A DNA stretch of 64,000 nt, taken from Datisca glomerata. Its lineage: Eukaryota > Streptophyta > Magnoliopsida > Cucurbitales > Datiscaceae. The translations under genes and the position numbers were made by a program. The notes under the pieces are model-generated. The model was not told the origin of the DNA, searched no databases, and saw only the letters and a list, made by a program, of their open reading frames with translations. Of this stretch, positions 33,343 through 45,171 are shown piece by piece. Within the stretch, counting starts at the first letter, position 1. The number at the start of each line of letters is the position of its first letter. Location: assembly GCA_003255025.1 (NCBI GenBank), contig QANY01006190.1:844317-908316 (forward strand). The letters run 5' to 3'.

Positions 33343-34400
33343 TGAGGGAGCAAGATAGAGGGAAAGGAAGAGACAAAGAGAGGGAGGGAGCGAGAGAGAG
33401 AGAGAGGGAGCTAGATGGAGAGAGGGAGAGAGATTGAGAGAGAGAGGGTGGGAGAGAGAGGGAGAGAGAGAAAGAGGGAGCGAGAGGGGGAGAAAGAGAG
33501 AAAATGAGAGAGAGAGAGAAAGAGAGAGAGGGAGAGAGTGAGAGGGAGAAAGGATGAGATATAGATAGAGAGAGAAAGAGGGAGAGAGAGGGAGAGAGAG
33601 GGAGGGAGGGAGAGAAATAGAGAGAGAGTGTGTGTCTGTGAGATAGAGAAACTAATTCAAAAGGTTTAGAAAAAATAGTGTTGGACAATAGGAAATGTCA
33701 TTAAGACAATTTGCAATATTTACAAGTATCACAGAAGTCAAAAACTCTTTGAAGAACATAATTTTACATTAATGTCTTTCAATACATGATTCAAGACAGA
33801 ACTACAAGGATGCCTTAATCTTCTATGCCAAAGTTGGTAGAATTATTGACAATAGATGATTTTATGCTAGAATCACTTACAATAGTATTAAAAGAAGAAA
33901 TTGGATTAAGTGCAGTATTAAAAGAAGCAAAATTTGACACAGAAGGAGTTGTTCCTGTAGCTTGAGCAATTGAGAGATAGACTGAAGACTGAATAGGAGT
34001 TTGTGGAGTTGAAGAACCTTTTGGAATGATGAAATGATACAGTCCATTCGTAAGGATGCCCCACAGAAGAACTTAGCCCGTAGTCTTGTCCTTAACAAAA
34101 CAGAAAAAGGAATAAAAAATAAAGATAATGTCATTGTCTTGAGTTAACCTAGACACATTTAGTAGGTTATTGGTGATATAAGGGACATAAAACACTTGTT
34201 TTAAGGTTAAAGAAACAATATAAATGTTGATTACAAAAGAACTTATATGAGAAATATGCAAAGACTCACAATTTCTCACTTGGAGTTTACATTTTCCTTT
34301 ATATTAAGACTGAATGGACATGTTATTAAGATCTGAAGTAACATGGTTAGTAGCAACACTATCCATATACCAAGATTCATCCTCAGCATTGCTTGGAGTA
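30849..34400 (-). pseudogene. Ty1/copia pol relic 2, integrase replaced by microsatellite
   Basis: Right to left: protease region at 34380 (WYMDSVATNHVTSDL, where DSG reads DSV), GAG-pre-integrase (LTLKQVFYVPYITNNLLNVS, FVKDKTTG), then SSVLNHVLKDINVKLCSSKS down to FSKPFELV near 33660. There, where HTDLWGP and the integrase D-D-E core should follow, is about 450 bp of GA-rich repeat. Copia sequence resumes at YWWDSFQTFIFVINRLSSST (33170). Reverse transcriptase spans 32430-31480 (ALLKNKTWTLVPQ, TFSPVVKPSTIRIMLTLAV, IYVDDILIT near 31830, MTRPDIAFYVNRLS). RNase H remnants follow to about 30960 (HARTKHIEVDIHFISEKILA). Frameshifts throughout. Gag is not recognisable; a pyrimidine microsatellite starts where it should be. 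Confidence 0.8.
33195..33655. repeat. GA-rich microsatellite with embedded (TA)n
   Basis: About 460 bp of GAGAGAGNGA-type repeat on plus with a (TA)n block at 33294-33324. It sits exactly where the copia integrase core is missing. Confidence 0.9.
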
Positions 34401-34414
34401 TTGACATAAGCACA

Positions 34415-34885
34415 GCTTCTTCTTCTCCTCCTCCTCCTTCTGCTTCTCCTCCTCCTTCTTCTCCTCCTCCTCCTTCTCCTCCTTCTTCTCCTTCTTCTCC
34501 TTCTTCTCCTTCTTCTTCTCCTTCTTCTTCTCCTTCTCCTCCTTCTTCTCCTTCTTCTCCTCCTCCTCCTCCTCCTCCTCCTCCTCCTCCTCCTCCTCCT
34601 CCTTCTTCTTCTCCTTCTTCTCCTTCTTATTATTCTTCTCATTCTTCTTCTCCTTCTCCTTCTTCTTCTTCTCCTTCTCTTTCTTCGCCTTATCCTTCTT
34701 CTCCTCATTCTCCTTCTCCTTCTTCTTCCCTTCCTCATTCTCCTCCTCCTCATTCTTCCCCTCATTCTTCTCCTCCTCCTTCTTCTTCTCCTTCTTCTTC
34801 ATCATCTTTAGTGGACCCTATGATTCTTCAGTGAGAATGTGATCCATTCTTCTTCTTCTTCTTCTTCTTCAGTGAGACTTATTTT
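34415..34885. repeat. (TCC/TTC)n pyrimidine microsatellite
   Basis: About 470 bp of almost pure CTT/CTC triplets, including an uninterrupted CTC run near 34558-34602. It gives long spurious reading frames of Ser/Pro, Arg or Glu/Lys on all strands. Confidence 0.95.
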
Positions 34886-34924
34886 TCTTCTTCAACATGA
34901 CCCATTATTTTTCTTGCTTACTCG

Positions 34925-36850
34925 CATAATGAAAACAACCACTTGAAGATTTCAAGTAGTCATAAACAACTACTTGAACCCTTCAAGTAGTCATCTATGT
35001 ATAGGTAGTTGACTAGCAAAAAAATAAATATTTGAACCCTTCAAGTAGTCACCTGGTGTTTGGGTTGCTGACTGAAAAAGTAAAAACAACCACTTAAAAA
35101 GTTCAAGTAGTCATAAAAAATTACTTGAATCCTTCAAGTACTCAACGTTCATTTTCTATTATTTTTTGATGTAAAAAATGGTTCAAGTAGTCACAAAAAA
35201 CTACTTGAAGGATTCAAAAAATAAAAAATTCCTTGATACCTTCAAGCAGTCATCTAGTGTTTGGGTTGCTGACTGACCAGACAAAAAATAACTACTTGAA
35301 TGGTTCAAGTAGTCATAAATAACTACTTGAACCTTTCAAGTAGTCACTTGGTGTATGAGTTATTGTCTGACAAAAAAACTACTTGAACCCTTCAAGTAGT
35401 GATTGTGAATTTGAAAGTCAAAACAAGTGACTACTTGAAGGGTTCAAGTAGTTATTTTTTTGTCAGTGAACAACACATACACTATGTGACTACTTGAAGA
35501 GTTCAAGTAGTTATTTATGATTACTTGAACCCTTCAAGTAATTATTTTTTGTTTGGTCAGTCAACAACCTAAACACTAGTACTTGAAGGATTCAAATAAT
35601 TTTTTATGATTACTTGAAGGATTCAAGTAGTTTTTTATGACTACTTATACCATTTTTATATCCAAAAAAATAAGAGAAAATGAACGTTGAGTACTCGAAG
35701 GGTTCAAGTAGCCAAAGTTCATTTTCTCCTATTTTTTGGACATAAAACCTGGTCAAGTAGTCATAAAAGGTTACTTGAAGCCTTCAAGTAGCCATAAAAA
35801 TCTATTTGAACCCTTCAATTACCCAACGTTCATTTTCTCCTATTTTTTGGACAAAAAAGGCTCAAGTAGATATAAAAAGTTACTTGAATCCTTCAAGTAG
35901 TCATAAAAATCTACTTGAACCCTTCAAGTAGTCACCGAGTGTTTGAGTTGCTCATTGAAAAAATAAAGACTAACTACTTGAAGCGTTCATGTAGTCATTA
36001 ACAACTACTTGAACCCTTCAAGTAGTCGCCTGGTGTTTGAATTGCTTACTGACAAAATAAAAAGTAACTACTTTAACCCTTCAAGAGTCACCTGATATCT
36101 GGATTGCTGACTAATGAAAACAATAACTACTTGAATGGTTCAAGTAGTCATAAAAAACTACTTGAACCCTTCAAGTAATCGACGTTCGTTTTCTCTTAAT
36201 TTTTTGGATGTAAAAAAGGCTCAAGCAGTCATAAAAAAGTACTTGAAGGGTTCAAGTAGTCATAAAAAAATACTTGATACCTTCAAGTAGTCATCTAGTG
36301 CTCAGGTTACTGTCATGATCTTAGAACAAAGATTTGTTTCCTTTGAACAAATGCTAACTATTACACAATTGCTTAAAAATACTGTTAAGCAAATGTTTAT
36401 AGGAGAGAAATCAAAGAACTAACATAACTTAAATTAAGTAACAACATTGGTTGATGACTCTCTAATACTCCACCTCAAGCGAAATGGTGAAGAATGGACT
36501 TGAAGGGCTCAAGTAGTCAGAAAAAGTACTTGAAGGGTGCAAGTAGTCATAAAAAATTACTTGATATCTTCAAGTAGTCATCTAGTGTTTAAGTTACTGA
36601 CTGACCAAATAAAAAATAATTATTTGAACCCTTCAAGTAGTCACCTGGTGTATGAGTAGTTGACTAAAAAATAACTACTTGAACCCTTCAAGTAGTCATA
36701 AACAACTATTTGAAGGGTTTCAAGTAGTCATAAACAACTATTTGAACCATTCAAATAGTCACCTGGTGTATGAGTATTGACTGACAAAAAAAAAACTAAT
36801 TGAAGGGTTCAAGTAGTCATACAAAATTACTTGAACCCTTCAAGTAGAAG
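34925..36850. repeat. Satellite of short palindromes (CTACTTGAA-NNN-TTCAAGTAG)
   Basis: Dozens of copies of CTACTTGAACCCTTCAAGTAG-type units, each a 9-bp inverted repeat around a 3-nt loop, spaced irregularly. They lie within higher-order units of roughly 100-130 bp containing TCACCTGGTGTTTGGGTTGC and CAACGTTCATTTTCT. Between about 35410 and 35640 the higher-order unit is inverted (GTCAGT..AACAAC..AACACTAG). A copia LTR fragment interrupts it at 36310-36500. Confidence 0.85.
36310..36500 (-). mobile_element. Copia LTR fragment with purine tract, inside the palindrome satellite
   Basis: 36345-36500 matches 30740-30890 of copia relic 2 (CTAACTATTACACAATTGCT, then AACATTGGTTGATGACTCTC and ACTCCACCTCAAGCGAAATG). 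It therefore includes the internal/3'-LTR junction, not just LTR. Confidence 0.7.
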
Positions 36851-38477
36851 AAGAAGTTTCGTTGAAAAAGAAAAAAACTAAGAAGAAGAAGAAATTATTA
36901 AATTGATTTGACATGTGCATTGAAAAAGAAAAAGAAACGATGATGGAAGAGAGAGATTACAAGTGATGATGTGAAATTGGTTTGCCAGGGGTATAAAATT
37001 CCTTAGCCAAATTGAAAATGGTGTAATTTTCCAAATAACCCTTGTTTGATAGGGTTTGGAAAAAATAAAAGGCCAAAACGACGTAGTATTGATAGGGGTG
37101 ATTTTATAATTTTAGTATTTCAAAACTACGTCGTTTTAAAGTAAACTAACATATACTTAACAAATTATGGATGAAAGGCTAGATTTGATAGTAAATGACA
37201 AGTTGAAATATATAAATGAATGAAATAATAGTTCAAGGTTATAAATGACAACAATTTGATAATTTGAGAGACTGATTTATAGTTTTTCTAAAATAATATT
37301 TGGCCTTGACTTTAGGGTTAGTTTCATTACACCTTTGAACTTCGACTAAAAATTAAATTCCCCCCTAAACTTCTCCCCTTCCCTCAATAATCTCGCCTCA
37401 AAGAACTGTCCAAGAATGCAATTTCAGTGATATACATTTTTCAATGTTTCTCCATCTTCTAACCTTAGATCGTACTAAATGCTAATATGTCTTTAAAAAT
37501 TCTTCATCCTCATGTCCCATAATCTTTTATTAGTGCCAATTGTTTCTAAGTTCTCTTCCGCTAGATTTTAATTAGTGCTAGTCATTTTTAAATTCTCATC
37601 TCCGAGCATGTTTGATTAATGTTAGTTGAATAAATTTTCTCTGGTTATCTGGTTTGTTGCATCGAAGTACAAGAATTCAATAACAAAGTAAGGAGAGAAT
37701 ATAACATTTTGATGTTCTTTTTCATCATACAATCTTACAGCTTTCTTGGGTGTTACTATCTGTTTTCTATCTTCATCATCATGCGAGCTATTGATACAAG
37801 CTATGATTTGAAGGCTTCATGACATCAAGGCTTCAAGTTTTCTTGGAAAAGATGGCAATTGATGTTGATCCTATAAAAGCAAAGTTATTAGTATAAGAGA
37901 CTTAGATAAGTTTTTGGTCTGTTAAAGCTTATGATTCTAGTAGAAAAGTTAAGACTCGGTAGATTAAATTAGAGACCACATGATGAGGGTTTGCTTTAAA
38001 GTAAATTGTGAGAATTTCTTGTGTTTTTGGAAGGTGTACAATTAGCTACCAATTTAGGTGAAGAAGTGAAGTCTATGTTCTGTCAAACTACTAGCCGCTT
38101 CATTTGTTGGGTTAACAGGAAATTAAACTCAATTGTCAAGGCTATTATTCTAATATTAGCATGGTCAGAGCTGTAGTTTCTTTTTTCTTTTTTGTTGACC
38201 ATAATGTATTTGCAGTTTGATTGATATGGAGAGAATTGTTGTGAAAGGGTGTTTAACTATCCATGAAATTATTATTGCCTTCATGTTTTTTCAATAATAT
38301 TCTAGTTCGTTCAAAAAGACTTCAACCCTTCTTTATCGGCACTTAAATGTTTTATGTCAATAATAAAAATTCTCATCCGTCCAAAATTATGTGATAGCAG
38401 TGTTAAATTTCACTTTTATTCTAAAGTACTCATGCTATGGTGAATTAATTTTGAATCAAAGTTTGGCCGCATATACT
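36851..38477. other. Intergenic, no gene recognised
   Basis: Contains a small fold-back at 37074-37139 (AAAACGACGTAGT and ACTACGTCGTTTT arms). The rest is AT-rich single-copy-looking sequence without a supported frame. Confidence 0.4.
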
Positions 38478-39360
38478 CAGTGGCAGATCTAGGATTTTAG
38501 TTTAGGGGACACCATTATAAATAAAAACATAAATGTCAAATTGTAATTTTTGGCTGAAAATTCCACGTATTCATTTATTACAATTATTTTATGATATTTC
38601 ATTTTTTGTTACTAGCTAATTCTTATTGATATCATCAAGATAATTGATTATATCAATAATTAATGATTATTCTCTTTTATTTTTTCTTTAAATCACAACT
38701 ATGACATGTGCTTACTCTATTATAACCAAATTAAATAACAAGTGAAATAGAAAACAACATTTCTTAAAAAATCATAGGTTCTAAAATACATTTATGTTAA
38801 TAAATTAAAATATTAAAATAAATTATGTATTTAAACTAATATCCAAGTTCTTCATATTTTTTATTCAAATTGTGTTTGATCTAACAGTACTAAAAATAAT
38901 ATATGACTATCTAACTTTGATTCATTCATATCAAATGATAAATAAAAATTGTGTAGATATGAGTAAGAAACAAACTTAAAAGAACAATTATTTTTCAATA
39001 AAACAAGAGTATCTAACAAAAAGTTCAATTTTATTAGAAAATAAAATAAAATACTATTGGACCAAAAAAATTGAGTAAAATAAGCCATGTAAAAAAATTA
39101 AAGTCAAGTAGTTGGATAAAATAAGTTAAGTTTAATACTAAAAGTTAGTAGAATCATAAATAAAAATATACGGACAATGTCAAATTGGAGATGATGAAAG
39201 ACCAAGAACCAATATGTTAGGTCATAATCCACAGGGAACATACAACAAATTAATTCTGAATATTATACAAAAACAGTTATTATCGAGAAAATAAAAAATT
39301 AAAAACTGAAGGGTCAGGGTGGTACGTGCCCCTTCTGGTCCCTAATTGAATCTGTCCCTG
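38478..39360. mobile_element. hAT-like non-autonomous element, about 883 bp
   Basis: Ends CAGTGGCAGATCTAGGATTT and (reverse-complemented) CAGGGACAGATTCAATTAGG form short inverted termini of the CAG-type seen in hAT elements. Flanking 8-mers CATATACT (38470-38477) and TGTATACT (39361-39368) match at 6 of 8, an aged 8-bp duplication. No transposase coding is visible. Confidence 0.55.
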
Positions 39361-39368
39361 TGTATACT

Positions 39369-40846
39369 ATTTTACATGTTCTATGAGGGAAAAATTAATT
39401 ACTGGTATCATGTCTAAGTGTAATTATTTATTACTAAGCATAAATGAAAAAGTTAATTTCCAGCTATGTGTTTATGTGTTCTCACATCATTTCAAATAAT
39501 ATCAATTATCATTGTGTTGCATAATATTTATTATTCAATATGCACAAGCTTTTCATTAGTAATTTGAAAAATTAAAAATGCTTAATTTCCAGTGCAGAAC
39601 TTCTTCATTCTCACATTTTTGACATTTGCTCTTTGTTTCTTTAGATAAAATAGGGTCTTTTAATCGGCTGACATTTTTATTGTGATAAAAAGAATTAGTT
39701 GATTCGGAAATTGGTGAAACTACCGAGTATTATTTGATAAAAATAATATGAATATATTATTAAAAAGGAAGAATAGTGCGAATATGAAACGATCAACATT
39801 CGTTAAAAATTCGGCTAATAATATGTAGTACATGGAAATTCAAATACATGTATTTAACCTTTCATTTGAAAAAATCGGTATAACAAATACAGATACAAAA
39901 TTCATAAACATACAATAAATAGAGAATATTGATAATATATACGGCTAAATGTAAACTCCTTAAAGTTTTAGCGTTTAAAAATTCATACCTCTTACTATTA
40001 ATTATCATTTTCTCCATGTTTCATAAAACTTAACGACACAATTAACTGTCTAACTAAAATCTAAAGACAATTGTCTTAATTATAATTCATAAATTTTTTG
40101 TTCATTTTTAACTTAATTAACAAAAAGAAAATAAAAACCTAAATCCTAGGATTGAGGAAACTTTTTTCCCCTGAAAAGATGAAGCAAACGCAGACCCCTT
40201 ATCTTACTGGACTTCATTGTAGATCTCACTGCTGTTGTTTGCAGCAGAAAATGAAATAAGCCTCAGCAAACTAGCATCCAATCTGTATTCCTGTAGAATT
40301 GTAAATTTGGCAAAAAATATTGATGTTTTGTTATCCAATTTAAGTTATTAATTTAAAAATCTCACAAAAAGATAGTTTGTCTTAATCTTAATGTTCGCTA
40401 AGCAGATCTGCACGAATGAAGATCATCTAGCTCATGCTTGAATATTGCAGGTCATGCTCATGATAACTCATCCTAAAGATCAAACTCAAGACAACTCATA
40501 CTAAGATTATCCAGCACATGTGCTTTAGGTCATGCACTTGACAATTTATCTTGAATGTCATATAGTTCATGCTTGGATATCGTATAGGCTCACATGACAA
40601 TTCATTCCTATAATGATCATTGCCATTCTCAGATCTTCCACCCCATACATTACACATTTCTTATAAAAACATGATCATTCTACTGTGTGTTGAAGGTAAG
40701 TTCAACTCGAACTTAAATCTATAATGTCCTAACTCTTTCACATTGTTGACTTTATCACCAATTGAGCTTCTTATTTATTGCATCTTCATAAATCTGATCA
40801 ATATAAATAAGACGTGAGCTCACTTCTAAATTTGAGTCTTAACAAC
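39369..40846. other. Intergenic, no gene recognised
   Basis: AT-rich to 40130, then a stretch with repeated GCTCATGCTTG/GATCATC-like phrases (40400-40640). No coding frame is supported. Confidence 0.4.
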
Positions 40847-41770
40847 CACTACAAGAAAATGGTTTTTAGCGACCAAACTTTTAGCCACGCAGTTAAAGTC
40901 GTGGCTAAAAGCATTTTTTAGCGATCGACATTTTAATTGGTCGCTAAAGACTGGAAAAATCACCCGAGAAAAGTAAGAGGATGTGTAGCAAGTATTTTGT
41001 AGGTTTTTATCGACGAAAATTTAAATTCATCACAAAACGTTGCCATAAAAATAATGTCATTTTGCTGGAGGAATAAAAATCTCTCATTCCCCTCTCACCC
41101 CTCAATTGACAGAGCTCACCTGCGCAGAGCTCCCTCCCTTGCACCCCCCCTCGATCGACAGACTTCACCGTTTGTCACTGAGTTATCTTCCATCTTCTTC
41201 TTCGTTGTTTGACACCAATGTTTAGGCAAGTAGATCTCTTCCTTCTTCTTCATATTAAAAGCTAGGACTTTGCTGTTACAGTGGATTTTGAGAAATTGAT
41301 ATTTGGGGTGCCGAATTTTTGAAGATTTATTCAATTCGGAGGTTCTGCATGTATAAACTCAATTTTCATCATTTTTTTGGTTTATTTGGTATGATAACTA
41401 GAAAATTGTAGCTACTTTTTGTATGGTTTTGTGTAATTTTGGAGTTTTATGAAATTGTGCGTTTTGTCGACTCTCTGTCTACGAAGTATGTAATCTTCAG
41501 ATTCTACAAATTCTTTTTTACTCTTCATCCTCGTTAGCTTCTTACTCACTATCACTACAAATTAGGGCCGCACCTCCATTTTGATCATAATAAATTCTCC
41601 TTCATCCTAACACTGAATGATCTTCTGTCATTCTTTAATATTTGCAACAACATATTCTGATTATGTTTTTGTTGACTAAGTTTGGAAGTTTTGTTTCTTA
41701 TCTCCTTAGTTACAACTCTGTTGGTGACAGTGAGGACACTGCCATTCATAATATGTTGGGGGGGGGGGGG

Positions 41771-42410
41771 NNNNNNNNNNNNNNNNNNNNNNNNNNNNNN
41801 NNNNNNNNNNNNNNNNNNNNNNNNNNNNNNNNNNNNNNNNNNNNNNNNNNNNNNNNNNNNNNNNNNNNNNNNNNNNNNNNNNNNNNNNNNNNNNNNNNNN
41901 NNNNNNNNNNNNNNNNNNNNNNNNNNNNNNNNNNNNNNNNNNNNNNNNNNNNNNNNNNNNNNNNNNNNNNNNNNNNNNNNNNNNNNNNNNNNNNNNNNNN
42001 NNNNNNNNNNNNNNNNNNNNNNNNNNNNNNNNNNNNNNNNNNNNNNNNNNNNNNNNNNNNNNNNNNNNNNNNNNNNNNNNNNNNNNNNNNNNNNNNNNNN
42101 NNNNNNNNNNNNNNNNNNNNNNNNNNNNNNNNNNNNNNNNNNNNNNNNNNNNNNNNNNNNNNNNNNNNNNNNNNNNNNNNNNNNNNNNNNNNNNNNNNNN
42201 NNNNNNNNNNNNNNNNNNNNNNNNNNNNNNNNNNNNNNNNNNNNNNNNNNNNNNNNNNNNNNNNNNNNNNNNNNNNNNNNNNNNNNNNNNNNNNNNNNNN
42301 NNNNNNNNNNNNNNNNNNNNNNNNNNNNNNNNNNNNNNNNNNNNNNNNNNNNNNNNNNNNNNNNNNNNNNNNNNNNNNNNNNNNNNNNNNNNNNNNNNNN
42401 NNNNNNNNNN
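41771..42410. other. Assembly gap (640 N)
   Basis: A run of 640 N preceded by a homopolymer of at least 12 G, which is probably a sequencing or gap-closing artefact. Confidence 0.99.
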
Positions 42411-42539
42411 AATCACTTTGAATCACATTTTTCTAGATGTTTTTTTAATACTTTCTGATTGATGAATATATTTATCTTGAATTTAGCTCATTGTGATGTT
42501 ACAGGAACGCATGTGTACTTTACATGATGATCTATCGCT

Positions 42540-42805
42540 GAGGATGCCACACCTCGCTCTGAAGAAGAGATAATTGAAGAAGTCCTCAGGCGAGATAAAG
42601 GTCTTGGACATGAAGCCCTACCCATATCTTCCAAGAAAAAAAGTCGAGTCAAAAATATATAATTAAAGAAACAAATAAAGTCGATGGAGAGCCAATTACA
42701 AAGCTTACTCGCTTGGGTTCATCAAAACGGTTTTCCACCTCCTGACGATGACGAAGCGAAAGCGATGAGGTTCATGACGAACATATGTTCACCGCTTTAG
42801 ACCTT
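42540..42805 (+). pseudogene. En/Spm-family transposase C-terminal fragment
   Basis: Frame reads EEEIIEEVLRRDKGLGHEAL, PISSKKKSRV, a stop, then LKKQIKSMESQLQSLLAWVH and QNGFPPPDDDEAKAMRFMT. The heptad-like helix followed by a Pro/Asp-rich end is typical of the C-terminus of plant Ptta/En/Spm transposases. It lies inside the CACTA element, next to the gap that hides the remainder. One in-frame TAA interrupts it. Confidence 0.65.
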
Positions 42806-42998
42806 TCACGACTAAATTTAGGGGCTTTAGCGATCCAAATATTGGTCTCTAAAGCCCTTGTTTCTTGTAGTGATCGACAATGAAAGATTCCCATCCCATT
42901 TTGCTTTGGGCTACACTTTTTATTTTCCACTGTATCAGCTCATTATAAAGGCCGAAATTTCTTTTCTTTAACAAAAACTGAACTTAGAATCTGATGAC

Positions 42999-43670
42999 CT
43001 AAGAAACACCGACACTTCTATTTGCACAGAGTGTCAATGTCAGACACCGATACGCTTCTAACACGTATTCGATATGCCAAAATCGTGACTAATTATTTAT
43101 TTTTATTTATTTATTTTTGAACACGTGTTAAACACGTCAGGACATGACACATTCCCAACACGTGTCGACATCTTTCAGACACGTTTTAGAAAAAAATTTT
43201 AAGTAAAAAAATATACAGGGTGTAAAATAAATGAATAATATTTTAACTTATAAATAAAGAAAGAGTAAGGGGTGGAAATAGTAAAGAAAGAAAGTTAGGT
43301 TTTAAAATATATTAAATTTAAAATGATATAAAAATCAGATTTTAAATTGTGAAACCCTAACACTTTAAAGAAACTTCTTAAAACTAAAACTCACTTGAGT
43401 AATCGATTGCATCTTCAATTAGTGAGCTATTTTTATTCATCTTCTTGATGTGATTGATACTGTAATTAATTTTTTTATGCAAATATCTATTCTTATACTT
43501 ATAAATAACATTGTCTCATTGAAATAAGTGAGTTATGTTAATACTTAATATGATTGACACTTTTCTCTATTTTTATAACGTATCCTCGTATCTTATTTTT
43601 TTAAAATGACGTGTCAACTTGTTGCAGTGATGTTGTATTCGTATCACGTGTCGGTGCCCGTACTTCTTAC
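42999..43670. mobile_element. TIR DNA element, copy 2 (about 670 bp)
   Basis: Left end CTAAGAAACACCGACACTTC; right end GTGTCGGTGCCCGTACTTCTTAC, an imperfect inverted terminus. The interior aligns with 1-320 and 1060-1200. Flanks CTGATGAC and CTCAGGAC agree at 6 of 8 positions, which could be an aged 8-bp duplication. Noncoding. Confidence 0.6.
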
Positions 43671-45110
43671 TCAGGACTATAAAAATAATTTTAGAAATTT
43701 TTTTTTCTTAAACTTCAGTCACCTATTCTTTTTCTCTGTGAAGTGATGGAAGAATTTTTCAAGAAATTTCTGCCCAAGATTTTTATTACATCGTTTTTAT
43801 TAGTCAATACATGTGCTTGAAGGTTGAAGCAATTGACTAAAAAAAGTCATTCCCCGAGAAAGTTTCGTATAAAATTATTCAGAAGTTTATCCCCAAATAG
43901 CAATATTCTAATGACAGAATCCCATCCCATGCTGATTACCTATTGTTTTATAGAGGTTATCTTTGCTACATAATAATCGAATCAAAGAAAACAACAATAA
44001 TTTTCTTTAGTTAGCGAACGTTTTCGTGCAATAATTTATCCTCCACAAGATGAATGGGGTTATTAAAAATTTCATGTATGAAAACGCAATGTTTTTCGAG
44101 CCAAGTCAAACCCGCGATCTTGGTGGTCTTCTCCATCTAATGAATAGGGAGTCCTCTTCGAAATTGTCCGCCGGGCACCCACCCCCAAGTATATGCTTCA
44201 ACAGAAATTAAACAAGGGTAGATTTATACAATAGAGACCTTGGTAAAATGCCAGCTATAACTCAGCAAAAAGTACATTACATAATCTGTTTTGGGGATTA
44301 ATGAGTTACCCATTCAGTGACTTTGACACGAGACATTCAAAAAATGAGTACTATCAGATATGGTGAATTCAATAATAGACACATGTTGTATTCCGCATTC
44401 TTTCTCCTTTTAAGACCTGCTTGAAAAAGAATTCAGTACTTTGTGATGTGAATCTCTCATGTGTGTGGCTATTAAATTCTCACCCATCTACAAAACTTGA
44501 TCAATACCCTTTAGGGCCCCCGAACCCAAATTACAAAATTATACTACAAAATTAAAACTCAACAAACTCAAGGCGTCATTTCCCCAATGTGGGAAAGGGG
44601 TTTTAAACCTAAATTATATACACTCAACTTTCATTCACACACTTGAAATCTAACACAAGGTTTCCAAAATTTCCTCATCTCATATTTTTGGTCAGATCCT
44701 TTTCACACATCTTTATTATGTTGTAGCAAAACGATCTCTGAGAAATTGCTTAATTTGAAGCCTAAAATTTCTTCGTTCACATATGTTTGGTTAACCTTTA
44801 ATTTGTCACCTCTCTATAGTAAGCGACTTTGAAAAAATAGGGTCTTTGTCTGATATCTTTGTGATCATTCTTAATTAAGGATTGAGATTGCACTGGAAAA
44901 TGTTTCATCTCCCGTGTTAAAGGAACATGAGATGATCTTGTTTGGTCAATTTGTGTCAATTAGTTAAAAATAAACGGCACATATTAGCTAAACACACAAA
45001 AAAGTTGAGAATATTTTCTTAATTTATTTTCTGACTAATCTTAGTCGTCGTTTTTCAACAGCAACGCCACATATGCAATAGAAACATCAGATCGGGAACA
45101 ATTACAATGC
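43671..45110. other. Intergenic upstream of peptide genes, no gene recognised
   Basis: AT-rich single-copy-looking DNA with no supported frame or RNA gene. Confidence 0.4.
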
Positions 45111-45120
45111 ATATATAAAA
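45111..45120 (+). promoter_or_regulatory. TATA box of the first peptide gene
   Basis: ATATATAAAA lies about 60 bp before the ATG at 45172, a normal distance for a short plant leader. Confidence 0.5.
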
Positions 45121-45171
45121 GGGTTATAATTAAGCTAGGTGCTCACATTCATCCCATCTTAAAAATCCAAT

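Larger units (their letters stand above)
40847..42872. mobile_element. CACTA (En/Spm-type) transposon, about 2.0 kb including gap
   Basis: Starts CACTACAAGAAAATGG and ends TTTCTTGTAGTG, the diagnostic CACTA termini. Subterminal sequence is rich in TTTAGCGAC(C/T)-type motifs in both orientations, including a stem of TTTTAGCCACG and CGTGGCTAAAA at 40878-40910 and GCGACC/GGTCGC pairs. Flanking triplets are AAC and ATC, so the expected 3-bp duplication is not exact. Only the end of a transposase is seen, and the middle is an assembly gap. Confidence 0.85.

Noticed and set aside
33138..33688. Frames rich in Ser-Leu and Tyr-Ile
   Set aside because: Translation of the (GA)n/(TA)n microsatellite joined to copia fragments.
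34304..34834. Long reading frames of poly-Arg, Ser/Pro and Glu/Lys on both strands
   Set aside because: Translation of a pyrimidine triplet microsatellite; any frame is open and none has protein-like complexity.
34925..36850. CRISPR-like look of a short palindromic repeat with spacers
   Set aside because: Spacers vary widely in length and are themselves repeated, units change orientation, and the DNA is a plant nuclear genome.
41642..42458. Reading frames of about 230-260 codons on both strands
   Set aside because: They run through the 640-N gap and have no sequence support.
43671..45110. Search for tRNA, rRNA or snRNA genes here and in the other gene-free stretches
   Set aside because: No cloverleaf with B-box-like GGTTCRANNC, and no recognisable conserved rRNA or snRNA segment, was found by eye.
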